A stretch of DNA of 64,000 nucleotides from Micrococcaceae bacterium (GTDB lineage: Bacteria; Actinomycetota; Actinomycetes; Actinomycetales; Micrococcaceae), in contig JABXHI010000042.1 of the NCBI GenBank assembly GCA_013393415.1, positions 1-64,000 on the forward strand. The letters run 5' to 3'. Positions 46,635 through 54,823 of the stretch are shown here, piece after piece. The translations under genes were made by a program, and so were the position numbers. The notes under the pieces are model-generated. The model saw only the letters and a program-made list of their open reading frames with translations, was not told the DNA's origin and did no database searches. Each line of letters begins with the position of its first letter. Positions within the stretch are counted from its first letter, which is position 1.

Positions 46635-48293
46635 ATGGGTTACCCACTTAATAGTAATGGTCAAAAGAAGTCAGCCGGACACGTCATCGTCGACACGTTG
46701 GTGGCGCACGGAGTAGAACGTGTGTATTCGGTTCCCGGTGAATCATATTTGGATGTCCTCGATGGACTTGCAGATTCCCCGATTAAAAATATCGTCTGTC
46801 GCCACGAAGGCGGGGCTACGTACATGGCCGAAGCAGACGGCAAACTGAACCAAATCCCCGGTGTGGCCATGGTGACTCGTGGTCCAGGTGCAGCCAACGC
46901 CCACGTGGCACTGCATACCGCATGGCAGGACTCGACAGCAATGGTGCTGTTCGTGGGCCTCATTCCATTCGAACACCGCGAAAAAGAAGCATTTCAGGAA
47001 TTCGACCCGCACGCCTGGTTCGGCACCGGTACCAAACGCGTCATGGTCCTCGACCACGCGGAACGCGCCTCAGAAATTGTCGCTGAAGCGATGTTTGCGG
47101 CAAGCTCTGGTCGCCCAGGCCCAGTCGTGGTGGGGCTTCCAGAAGACATCATTAAAGAAGAAATCGATGCCCGGTTGCATCCACAGATCCCGGTTGCTGG
47201 TGGCGGCATGACGGTAGACGACTGGAAACAGCTCCACGACGCACTACTGGAATCCGAAAAGCCACTGTTTATCACCGGTGGTAACGATTGGGACGATGCG
47301 TCGTCGAAGGCTCTGACAAACTGGTTGGAAGATCATAAGATCGCTGGCGCGGTTGAATGGCGTACTCAGGGCACCATCGCTTTTGATTCTCCCTCCTACG
47401 TTGGCCCGATGGGATACGGACGTCCCAAACCAACATACGATCTCCTCGAAGAAACCGACCTCATCGTGTTTGTCGGGACGGTTCCTGGCGATATGATCAC
47501 CGACGGGTTCACGATTCGTCAGAACTGGGACAAGAAAAACTTCCTGGTCACTATTGACCCGTCGCTGCGCGGCCGCTCCGGTCCGGTGTCCCACCAGATT
47601 GTTGCCAAGCCAGCTGACTTCATCCGCGATTTGATCCGGATGGATTTGCCCAATAAACCTGAGTGGGAAGCGTGGACGGCAAAAATGCGCGGCCAGCAGG
47701 AAGAATTCGCTGCACTTCCAACGCAGAGCCTCAACGAAGGTCCGGCAACTATGGATGCGATGATGGCTCATCTTGTGCCGACCCTGCCATACGATGCCAT
47801 GGTCACGTTCGGAGCGGGCGAGCACACCAACTGGGTGCACCGCTACTTCCCAACCCATAACTATGGTTCACTGATCTCGGCTCGCAACGGTTCCATGGGC
47901 TACTCGATCCCATCGGCGATCACGGTGTCGCTGAATAACCCTGAGAAACGTGTAGTGACGGTAGCAGGTGACGGCGAATTCCTCATGAACGGCCAAGAAA
48001 TCGCCACCGCATGCCAGTACGGCGCCACGCCGTTCATCATCGTCATGGACAACCAGGAATACGGGACCATTCGCACCCACCAGGAGCGCGATTACCCAGA
48101 CCGAGTTTCGGGTACCCAGTTGAAGAACCCGAACTTCGCTGACATGGCGAACGCCTTTGGTGGCTACGGTGTGCAGGTGACTGAGAACTCGCAGATCCCA
48201 ACTGCGATCCAAGCCTGCTGTGATGCCATTGACAACGAGGGAAAATTTGCGCTCATCCATCTGATCGTGGAGCAGCGCCAACAAGCCTACTAA
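46635..48293 (+). CDS. Thiamine-diphosphate-dependent enzyme (acetolactate synthase/decarboxylase-like)
   Basis: This 552-residue ThDP enzyme has three domains: an N-terminal pyrimidine-binding domain with the catalytic Glu36 in VYSVPGESYLDVLDGL, a central domain and a C-terminal PP-binding domain. The latter has the ThDP/Mg motif from AGDGEFLMNGQE to MDNQEYGT. The family includes acetolactate synthases, benzoylformate and indolepyruvate decarboxylases and sulfoacetaldehyde acetyltransferase; the sequence does not settle which. The ATG at 46635 follows AAGGAG at eight bases. A long in-frame upstream extension overlaps the neighbouring promoter region and is rejected. A good terminator follows. 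Confidence 0.85.
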   Translation: MGYPLNSNGQKKSAGHVIVDTLVAHGVERVYSVPGESYLDVLDGLADSPIKNIVCRHEGGATYMAEADGKLNQIPGVAMVTRGPGAANAHVALHTAWQDSTAMVLFVGLIPFEHREKEAFQEFDPHAWFGTGTKRVMVLDHAERASEIVAEAMFAASSGRPGPVVVGLPEDIIKEEIDARLHPQIPVAGGGMTVDDWKQLHDALLESEKPLFITGGNDWDDASSKALTNWLEDHKIAGAVEWRTQGTIAFDSPSYVGPMGYGRPKPTYDLLEETDLIVFVGTVPGDMITDGFTIRQNWDKKNFLVTIDPSLRGRSGPVSHQIVAKPADFIRDLIRMDLPNKPEWEAWTAKMRGQQEEFAALPTQSLNEGPATMDAMMAHLVPTLPYDAMVTFGAGEHTNWVHRYFPTHNYGSLISARNGSMGYSIPSAITVSLNNPEKRVVTVAGDGEFLMNGQEIATACQYGATPFIIVMDNQEYGTIRTHQERDYPDRVSGTQLKNPNFADMANAFGGYGVQVTENSQIPTAIQACCDAIDNEGKFALIHLIVEQRQQAY

Positions 48294-48322
48294 CACTGAT
48301 CGAGCTCAAACAGTTGTAATAG

Positions 48323-48365
48323 CACTGCGGGGACTGACGGATACGTTGGTCCCCGCAGTGTTTTT
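48323..48365 (+). terminator. Canonical rho-independent terminator
   Basis: CACTGCGGGGAC (48323-48334) pairs perfectly with GTCCCCGCAGTG (48349-48360), followed directly by five T. It ends the ThDP enzyme gene. Confidence 0.9.
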
Positions 48366-48498
48366 GCGTGCCCCTAGATATAGCTGTGGCGGGGAGTTCG
48401 GGGGCGGTGCGGTGAGGTCCGAAATATAGTTTCCATACCAATAACCTTTACTTCCATCGGGTATCCGACTAAAATTGAATCGAAGGAAGGAGGCTGTT

Positions 48499-49029
48499 AT
48501 GCCAACGCTTACACCCGAGTCTCGAGCCGAACAGCTCGCGCTGGCGGAAACCGAGGATTATCAGCGGATGCTGCAATCGATGCGACTGCTCGGTGATGCA
48601 ATGGAAGCTTTAGAGCAACCGGTTTCATCTCAGATGGCAGCTGGTATTGCTGCGACCGAAAATGCTTGGCTTGAGATTGAAGCCGAGTTCGGGCTACTCG
48701 ACGGCCGCACGGTTGCTCGGCTCGCAGGCTCGAAGCAAACGACCGGGGGATTTGCTAACGACAGGCGCAAAGCTCGCAAAATCCTGGGTATCTTTCGGCG
48801 CAATGCATATCTGTATCCCGGCTTTCAATTTACCGATTCCGGCATGGTCTATCACTCCGTGCTGGATGTCCTCCGAGAGGCCTCGCAACTTGAGGTGTCG
48901 GATGAGGACGTGGCCCAATGGTTCCTACTGGAGTCGCCGAGCCTGGATGGTGAGCGACCGGTCGACGTCATTGAGGATGCTGACCAGATCTTGGCAGTTT
49001 TTAGAGGTCGGTTCGGGGCCCAATGGTAG
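48499..49029 (+). CDS. Xre/MbcA/ParS-type antitoxin of a RES toxin
   Basis: The 176-residue protein precedes and overlaps a RES-domain gene, which is the usual res-xre arrangement. It has a helical N-terminal part and a C-terminal DUF2384-like segment (RPVDVIEDADQILAVFRGRF) that binds and caps the toxin. The ATG at 48499 follows GGAGG at seven bases; an upstream ATG at 48475 is within the leader. Antitoxins of this kind bind their own promoter. The N-terminal region is longer than in many family members, so the DNA-binding assignment is less certain than the toxin pairing. Confidence 0.75.
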   Translation: MPTLTPESRAEQLALAETEDYQRMLQSMRLLGDAMEALEQPVSSQMAAGIAATENAWLEIEAEFGLLDGRTVARLAGSKQTTGGFANDRRKARKILGIFRRNAYLYPGFQFTDSGMVYHSVLDVLREASQLEVSDEDVAQWFLLESPSLDGERPVDVIEDADQILAVFRGRFGAQW

Positions 49030-49679
49030 AAGGTCAGTGGCCAACAGGTCTGCGCTCCGCAGAGACATTTACCGTTGAAGCCGACCAGTTGCTATACCGA
49101 GTGCTAAGTGTCGCCGGCGGAAGACTCGCCACTGACTTCAACCCAGGATTTGGTGTGCCCACCAGGTTTGCCTTCTTTCCAGACCAGTCCGGGGCAGTCG
49201 TGCCAGTACTGTATGCTGCCTATTCAGCCGAAGCAGCTGTGTGCGAAACCCTCCTCCGGGATATACCAGCCGCTGGGGGTGTGCTTCTGGAAGCCGACTA
49301 CATAGGTAGCATGATGGCCGGACTTCGTACCAATCGGGAGCTGAGCCTGGCCAAGTTTATGGGTACTGGGCTCCGAGCCTTGGGCACTACTCATCAGGAG
49401 CTAACGTCGTCGGATATGTGGACTTATACCCATACTGTGCAATGGGCCGAAGCTGCACATCGTGCTGGGTTTGACGGTGCAGCTTGGATGAGCAATCGTT
49501 GCAATGACACCGTAGCGGTCGTGTTGTTCGGCGACCGGATCGAGCCCGATGCGCTATCGCTCGACGACTCGGTAGCAAAAATCTTCAGCAGACATATTGA
49601 CAGACAATGGCTCACGGACATGTGCTTTCTATTGGGCATTCGCGTCCGTTGGAATCCACCACCTACTCCGAGTGCTTGA
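49023..49679 (+). CDS. RES-domain toxin (NAD+-consuming)
   Basis: This 218-residue protein has the RES fold. RES toxins such as MbcT degrade NAD+ and stop growth. Recognisable blocks are LLYRVLS at the N-terminus, VLYAAYSAEAAVCETLLRD with the conserved Glu, and FDGAAWMSNRCNDTVAVVLFGDR with the conserved Ser. The ATG at 49023 overlaps the antitoxin stop by seven bases, so translation is coupled and the antitoxin is made first. The core residues look intact, so this appears to be the only complete toxin system in the island. Confidence 0.82.
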   Translation: MVEGQWPTGLRSAETFTVEADQLLYRVLSVAGGRLATDFNPGFGVPTRFAFFPDQSGAVVPVLYAAYSAEAAVCETLLRDIPAAGGVLLEADYIGSMMAGLRTNRELSLAKFMGTGLRALGTTHQELTSSDMWTYTHTVQWAEAAHRAGFDGAAWMSNRCNDTVAVVLFGDRIEPDALSLDDSVAKIFSRHIDRQWLTDMCFLLGIRVRWNPPPTPSA

Positions 49680-49724
49680 ATCGAAAACACGCCTCTAACA
49701 ACGGTCGGCCCCCGCCTCTGAGCG

Positions 49725-50141
49725 TTAGCTCGCAGAATCGTCAGAGTGGCGTTCTCCGGTGAACATGGTCAGAAGTAGAACATTTTGCTCTGCGGCGTCG
49801 TTTGGCGCGAACACTTCGTGGACGACCATCGCCCGCAGATGCACTACGGTGCCCGGTTCGAGGACGACATCGCCGTCATCAGTCGTAAGCTCAAGATTGC
49901 CACTGAGCGCTTGCACTGTGATGGGATGGGCGGAGGTGTGCGAACGCAATACCTGCCCCGGTGCGAACGTTAGAAAGATGAGATTCGCGCCGTCACCTTC
50001 CAATTTCCGAAGCATGGCAGGTGGTGTACCCGATCGAAGATCCGGAGCATCGTCGGCGGTGAAGACCGTGACATTGGCGTTGGGATCAGCTTCTGCTGGA
50101 CCGAACGCTTTCGGTGGCATGTGGAAGGGTTTTCTCGCCAT
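49725..50141 (-). CDS. Cupin-domain protein
   Basis: This 138-residue single-domain cupin has the motif-1 region FAPGQVLRSHTSAHPITVQALSG and motif 2 LEPGTVVHLRAMVVHEVFAP with the metal-binding His residues. The overall form matches small DUF-type cupins that often bind a metal and a small anion, or act with redox stress genes. No operon partner is evident. It is convergent with the RES toxin gene (45 bases apart). Function cannot be specified. Confidence 0.82.
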   Translation of the reverse strand: MARKPFHMPPKAFGPAEADPNANVTVFTADDAPDLRSGTPPAMLRKLEGDGANLIFLTFAPGQVLRSHTSAHPITVQALSGNLELTTDDGDVVLEPGTVVHLRAMVVHEVFAPNDAAEQNVLLLTMFTGERHSDDSAS

Positions 50142-50305
50142 ACTCGGAACTCCTTGATGACTCTTCGTCGGTCACGCGCCCCCATTGACGCCAACTGTTG
50201 GGTTGCCACCAGCCTAGCTGTAGCACGGAGGCCGAGGAACGTTGTTTGACGAGAGCTGTGGATATCTAACCGTGTCACATTCAATAGACCTGTCACACTG
50301 TTCGG

Positions 50306-51031
50306 GTGAAGGCTACCTCGCGGCGGAAGATTATCCAGGTTCTTCATCCTGCACGGATGGAGCCATACTTGGCTGCCGCGAATCGCAATGATATGGGAGC
50401 GTGAGCGCTGTTTCAGTGGCATAGCGAGCTCGTCGAGGCTGTCCAGCAGGTTTTAGGCGTCACTGAAGTCGTCCTTCGCAATGCCATAGATACACAGCTT
50501 CAGCGGTGGAACCGAGAAAATGATGGAGACTCCAATAGTTGGTTGTTGTCACCACCGGCGTCACCGTTGCGCAGCTTGACCCAGCGGAAACGCATTTCGG
50601 CCGTGCGTGCAGCAGAAAATAATGCTTTACGGCGCATGCCGGATCATCAGCGATTTGGCCACGACGTTCAACATGATGACGTCTTAGCTCAAGTAATGTT
50701 CGGCATGCGGAAGGACCTGCTGCCGAACCATACACCAGAAGCGTCGGGGACCATTTACAAGAACATCAACCGTGAACGAATTTGGGTGGAAGCTTTACAA
50801 TTCGCATTCCCCTACGTCTCAGACACAGATGGAGCGACAACTTTTTGGCGCGTCACTGATCTGCACCGCTTGCGCAATCGAGTCTCACATTTAGAACCGG
50901 TATTTGACGAAGATCTTCCATTCCTAATGCGAGAAGCGTTTGGGCTCATGAAAAGTATTGAACCTGTTGTCGCAGACTGGGACAGCAACTTCAACCGCAT
51001 ACCTGATCTGTTGAAAGCTCGACCATATTAA
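50306..51031 (+). pseudogene. Abi/HEPN-type protein interrupted by an in-frame TGA
   Basis: One continuous frame from GTG 50306 encodes an Abi-family protein but has a TGA at 50402-50404 between RMEPYLAAANRNDMGA and ALFQWHSELVEAVQ. Downstream the family pattern continues: VVLRNAIDTQLQRWN, DDVLAQVMFGMRKDLL and LRNRVSHLEPVFDE, which contains an RX4H motif typical of HEPN ribonucleases. The frame after the stop is otherwise undamaged to 51031. TTG at 50543 could give a shorter protein without the N-terminal helices. Either the gene is dead by one point mutation or a shortened product is made. Such proteins act in phage abortive infection. Confidence 0.72.
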
Positions 51032-51111
51032 AAAAAGGGGAGAGCCTGCAGGCGTATACGTCCTGCCCTCTCTCCCCAGCATGATGAGGGACCTTGTCCT
51101 CATCTCCTTTG
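50939..51111 (+). repeat. Duplicated gene end, copy A (Abi C-terminus plus hairpin)
   Basis: The last about 95 bases of the Abi gene, its stop region, a GGGGAGAG...CTCTCCCC hairpin and the sequence GAGGGACCTTGTCCTC recur, diverged, at 51306-51485. Both copies encode FGL.(K/R)SIEPV.ADW at the gene end and have the same order of elements. Confidence 0.75.
51037..51077. terminator. Hairpin after the Abi gene (copy A)
   Basis: GGGGAGAG (51037-51044) pairs with CTCTCCCC (51070-51077). It is preceded by a run of seven A, which gives a U run for transcripts coming from the minus-strand HNH gene. A related hairpin is at 51406-51450 (GGGGGA/TCCCCC). Confidence 0.6.
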
Positions 51112-51305
51112 AATCACATCAGCAATATTTCTGGATCATTTTCAATCGTAACTTGGTGCCTGTGGACTCGGGGGATGGCATGCAAAAACCTACCGTCAGA
51201 ATTGATTCCGTCGCAGGGCGCCAGTTTCGGTCTAGAGAGGGAGCTGAAATAAACCGAGCGACCCCATTCTTCATAATGACAACTAGTTCTCGTGGACACA
51301 AGGTT

Positions 51306-51485
51306 TTCGGGCTCGTACGGAGTATTGAACCGGTAGCCGCAGACTGGCTGAGCGGTTTCAACCGAGTACCGGATCTGCTGCAAAGAAGACCATATTCATA
51401 AAAATGGGGGAGCCCCTCGCAGGCGCGGTATGTCCTACAGATTGTCCCCCGGTAACGACGAGGGACCTTGTTCTCGCCTCCTTTG
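51306..51485 (+). repeat. Duplicated gene end, copy B (remnant of a second Abi-like gene)
   Basis: The sequence encodes FGLVRSIEPVAADWLSGFNRVPDLLQ up to about 51401, parallel to the Abi gene end at 50939-51031. The same hairpin (51406-51450) and GAGGGACCTTGTTCTC follow. The open frame upstream of it (51081-51305) shows no Abi similarity, so only the 3' end of a second copy remains. The interval 51112-51305 holds nothing recognisable. Confidence 0.68.
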
Positions 51486-51562
51486 TTCTCAATATAGCAA
51501 GGCTTCCGACGTTCTTGCAGCCCATAGTTGGTTCTTGTGGATTTCTGGAATCGTCTGCAGAA

Positions 51563-53218
51563 TTATCGCCAGAACCTGTTTCGTCGAGGTCTGCGATCTG
51601 GATCCAAATAGGGTGCAGGGATGAACCAGGCGATGCCGTCTTTCATCTCGATCGTCCACATGCCTGCGTGAACCGCGTGGTGGTGATGCGAACACAATAG
51701 CGCCGCGTTAGCAATCGAGGTGTGGCCGCCCTGTTTCCACGATTCGGCATGATGGGCATCGCACCACGGAGCCGGGATCGTACAGTTCGGGGCGGCACAT
51801 CCGCGATCTCGGGCGATGACCGCTCGCCGTTGATCGGGCGAGAACAGTCTTGCCGTCCGTCCCATATCCAGCACCGCACCATTTGAACCAAGCACGGTCG
51901 GGATGAGGTCTGCCTCGCAAGAGAGGGGGCGAATCGAGGATGGCGAGGTGGGCCCGGTAAACAACGCCTGCGAAATGAAATTTGTTGCATTGGGTCGTGA
52001 GGGGCCAGTGGCATTGCAACTGAAGGACGTTTGGTCGTAGAGAGTTTGGTAATCCATGATGACGCTCAACTGCGGTGGGAGTCCGCCGACCGTCGGCAGG
52101 GTGGTTGAAGCGAGCGACATCCCGGTATCGAAGACTGCCGTGATGCCGTCTAAAAGCTTTTGCTCACGACTGCGCTCGTCAGCACCCGTTATTGGGTTGC
52201 CCACTTCGTCTTCGCTAAAAAGCTCTTGTTGCCCGTGGTTGTCAGGTTTTTTGCGGATGATCGGAGTGGTGAAGTTCGGCAGACTGGTGCCGAAAAGATT
52301 TTCCAATAGAGACTTCAGCGGCTCAAAGCTGGTGTTGGGGTTATTGACGACGGACGCCAGGACACGGAGGCGTTCATGGAACAAACTGTCGACGCGCAGC
52401 ATCCAACTGTGTAGGCCTTGGGTTTGCCCGCGGTAGAAGGCACCGCGTTTTCGATCCAGCACGTCGTGGTCGGGTTTTCCATCCTGGTCGAACCAATAGG
52501 TGGTGTACTGTGACCAGCGCTTGGCTACCTGCCGTAAACCATCCGGATCCAACGTGTTTGCATGTTCGGCCAGTTGGTGCTGGCCTGACTCGAGTTCCGC
52601 TTCGACTTCAGGGGTGAGCACTTTTGCTTGAGCTGCTGCCCGCTCAACGTGCTTGACCGTATCCACCACGATCTCGGCTGCCGACGAATCAATGGAAGCA
52701 TCGAGAAAACGTTGAGCAACGGTAGGGTACGAGGACTCCGGCACGTGACCTCCGTCGAGACTCGGGACAGGTGCTAAATTTCCGGCCAGCTTCACCCGCG
52801 ATTTTGCATCCTTGAGGGAGATCATCAACGAATCACGAAGGTATTCAGCAGTATTGCGGAATGCGGTCTTGCCTGGAGGCATGCCGAATATTTCGGCACG
52901 TTCAATGTCCGAGTAATAGGCGGTGGAAGCAAATCCTGCCATCAAGGTCTGGAGTACTTCGATCGTCCGTGCCAGTGTTTCAATGTTACGCAGCAGCACG
53001 GGAAACGGGACGTCTGGTGGACGCACGGACTCCTGCGACTCCGACATGTCTGATCCCCAAACCGTCCCCCAGTCAATCGAGGCCTGGTCAACGGTGAATC
53101 GGGCGAGCTTCGAATAGGCCTCCGGACGGCGGTATGCGGTGACTGCGTCAGCGAGCAGTTGCTGGGCCTGGTTGATGAGTGCTGCCGGGTTCACGTCGGT
53201 CTCCAGAAGTCGTGTCAT
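51563..53218 (-). CDS. DUF222/HNH endonuclease-domain protein
   Basis: This 551-residue protein is of the actinobacterial DUF222-HNH group (often called 13E12-like and frequently multicopy). The long N-terminal helical DUF222 region is followed by a Cys-rich HNH zinc/metal site: RDRGCAAPNC then CDAHHAESWKQGGHT and LLCSHHHHAVHAG. All HNH residues are present, so nuclease activity is plausible. The biological role of the family is not settled; mobility and repair have been proposed. There is no strong ribosome site. It is isolated within the toxin/defence island and convergent with the Abi gene. Confidence 0.85.
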   Translation of the reverse strand: MTRLLETDVNPAALINQAQQLLADAVTAYRRPEAYSKLARFTVDQASIDWGTVWGSDMSESQESVRPPDVPFPVLLRNIETLARTIEVLQTLMAGFASTAYYSDIERAEIFGMPPGKTAFRNTAEYLRDSLMISLKDAKSRVKLAGNLAPVPSLDGGHVPESSYPTVAQRFLDASIDSSAAEIVVDTVKHVERAAAQAKVLTPEVEAELESGQHQLAEHANTLDPDGLRQVAKRWSQYTTYWFDQDGKPDHDVLDRKRGAFYRGQTQGLHSWMLRVDSLFHERLRVLASVVNNPNTSFEPLKSLLENLFGTSLPNFTTPIIRKKPDNHGQQELFSEDEVGNPITGADERSREQKLLDGITAVFDTGMSLASTTLPTVGGLPPQLSVIMDYQTLYDQTSFSCNATGPSRPNATNFISQALFTGPTSPSSIRPLSCEADLIPTVLGSNGAVLDMGRTARLFSPDQRRAVIARDRGCAAPNCTIPAPWCDAHHAESWKQGGHTSIANAALLCSHHHHAVHAGMWTIEMKDGIAWFIPAPYLDPDRRPRRNRFWR

Positions 53219-53392
53219 GACAAAACTTCAGCAGCAGAACTCCGAGTGTGGGATGAAACGGATGAAAATGTGGATAAGGTTCGATCAATTCGAAGCCTGT
53301 GGACGATATAAAACTGAGCACACCAGAAAGTGCGAAACTGTGCTTGTCTAGCCTGGCACTAACCAAACAACTAAAGTATAGGGGAGGATCGT

Positions 53393-53650
53393 ATGCAGCA
53401 GGAAGGCGTGGAGATTATGAGTGACTTTGATATGGAGCATCGCTGGCCCGAGCTATTCAAACAACTGGATGAAGAACAACGCCGCGCCGTCCTACAGTCC
53501 CTTGCTGCAGCGTGGCACGAAGGTTGGGTCCCAAATCGGGACGATGTCAAAGACCTAGTAGACGATGCGTTGGGTCTGATTGATGAAGACGAGTATTTCC
53601 AGCGTGCACGTGATGCTGCACGAAGGGCTACTCCAACGACGCCAGCGTGA
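53393..53650 (+). CDS. VbhA-like antitoxin of a Fic toxin, altered inhibitory motif
   Basis: This 85-residue protein lies four bases before a Fic gene, the normal VbhA-VbhT order. The central helix reads VLQSLAAAWHEGWVPNRDDV, matching the helix that blocks the Fic active site. The consensus inhibitory motif is (S/T)xxxE(G/N); here the Glu and Gly remain (HEG) but the residue four before Glu is Ala. The start at 53393 has GGGGAGG six bases upstream. Since the partner toxin is frameshifted, relaxed selection on this motif would be understandable. Confidence 0.68.
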   Translation: MQQEGVEIMSDFDMEHRWPELFKQLDEEQRRAVLQSLAAAWHEGWVPNRDDVKDLVDDALGLIDEDEYFQRARDAARRATPTTPA

Positions 53651-53654
53651 ACCA

Positions 53655-54394
53655 ATGGCAAATTTTCACTCGTGGGATTCCTATTTTTATCCGCCGCCAC
53701 ATTCCACGGCCATGAGGAACATCGCCGATATTCGTGATCCTGACGGTCTGCGTGTGTATGAGTACAAAGTCACGGGTCGTCGTCACCGGCAGTTGAAAAC
53801 GACTCCTGATTTGGTGGAACATACTTATGACGCTGCCCACGTCCGTGCCATTCATCGTTATCTTTTCCAGGACGTCTATGAATGGGCGGGGCAATACCGG
53901 ACGGTCAACATTTCCAAGGGCATGACCGATTTCGCGGACGTAGCGACCGGTCAAATAGATCGCGGTACCTAGCAGATGTGCATCGAATTGTTCGAACTAC
54001 AGACTGGGCAGAGCTCGAAGCCTCGGCATTCGCGAGACAAGCAGCTACGGTCTTTGCCTATCTGAATCAGGCGCACCCGTTTCGTGAAGGAAACGGTCGT
54101 GCCTCAAAAATATTCATGGATCACGTTGCAGAGCTATCCGGGTTCACCTTCGATTTTTCTCAAGTGAGCCCATCAATTTGGAACAATGCCAGCATGATGA
54201 GTGGCCCGGACAGGGGTGCCTATGAACCGGTGCCAGATTCGCTATTCCTCGTATTTCAACACATTGCCGTCGAGGGGGGTTGGGCGAAACGCTGCTGGAG
54301 TTGTTTCAACGAGGCCTGCATATTTTTCGCGTTGTTCTTCAGCATACCCAGCCAATTGAACCCGCGGATCATCAAGGGTTTCACCTGCGTATAG
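53655..54394 (+). pseudogene. Fic-domain AMP transferase toxin, frameshifted
   Basis: The first frame (from ATG 53655) encodes the Fic N-terminal part (YEYKVTGRRHRQ; LFQDVYEWAGQYRTVNISKG) and stops at 53970-53972. The second frame continues RYLADVHRIVRTTDW and contains the catalytic motif HPFREGNGRA, so the active-site residues are all encoded. The break is near 53958-53968, in GATCGCGGTACC. Joining across it gives QIDRYLADV, the expected family sequence. The second frame then runs to 54394, the last 139 bases antisense to the SRPBCC gene, so the normal 3' end may also be lost. Fic toxins AMPylate target proteins. Confidence 0.8.
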
Positions 54395-54765
54395 TCAAAC
54401 GACTCGGTCACCCAGGTGCCGCCACCATCAGCCGGTTCAAAGGTCCAGCGCCAGATATGTTTGCCCGGGTGCTGCCACGCAATCTCGCGTTCGGTTTGTG
54501 CTTCGACCACGCGCATGGTCAGGGTATATGGCAGCCCGAACTGGCGCATCCAAATATTGAAGGTATCGCCCTGGGCAAGTTCTTCCGGCCCGGTCACCTT
54601 GGTTGAAAGGGTCCCGCCACCGTCCAGTTCATGGTGGCGGTGCGGGTTCGACGCAAGCTTCCACAACTGCTCTGGCTCTGCTGCGACGAGCGTCCGATAG
54701 CTGATTGTGTAGGGTCCGGTGTCGACTTCGGTGACTTCATGGCTAGAATACATCTGTTCACTCAT
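54256..54765 (-). CDS. SRPBCC-family protein (polyketide-cyclase/START-like)
   Basis: This 169-residue protein has a START-like ligand-binding fold with PYTISYRTLVAAEPEQLWKLASNP at the start, typical of SRPBCC domains. It ends with a long helix (GMLKNNAKNMQASLKQLQQRF). These proteins bind hydrophobic molecules or cofactors; no specific role is evident. A TAGTCT box six bases before the ATG and no ribosome site suggest a leaderless transcript. The 3' end overlaps the Fic remnant on the other strand. Confidence 0.75.
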   Translation of the reverse strand: MSEQMYSSHEVTEVDTGPYTISYRTLVAAEPEQLWKLASNPHRHHELDGGGTLSTKVTGPEELAQGDTFNIWMRQFGLPYTLTMRVVEAQTEREIAWQHPGKHIWRWTFEPADGGGTWVTESFDYTQVKPLMIRGFNWLGMLKNNAKNMQASLKQLQQRFAQPPSTAMC

Positions 54766-54823
54766 ACGGTCAGACTACGCGTGATCGCACGTATCTGGCC
54801 ACACTTTCCACACAGAGGTGCAT

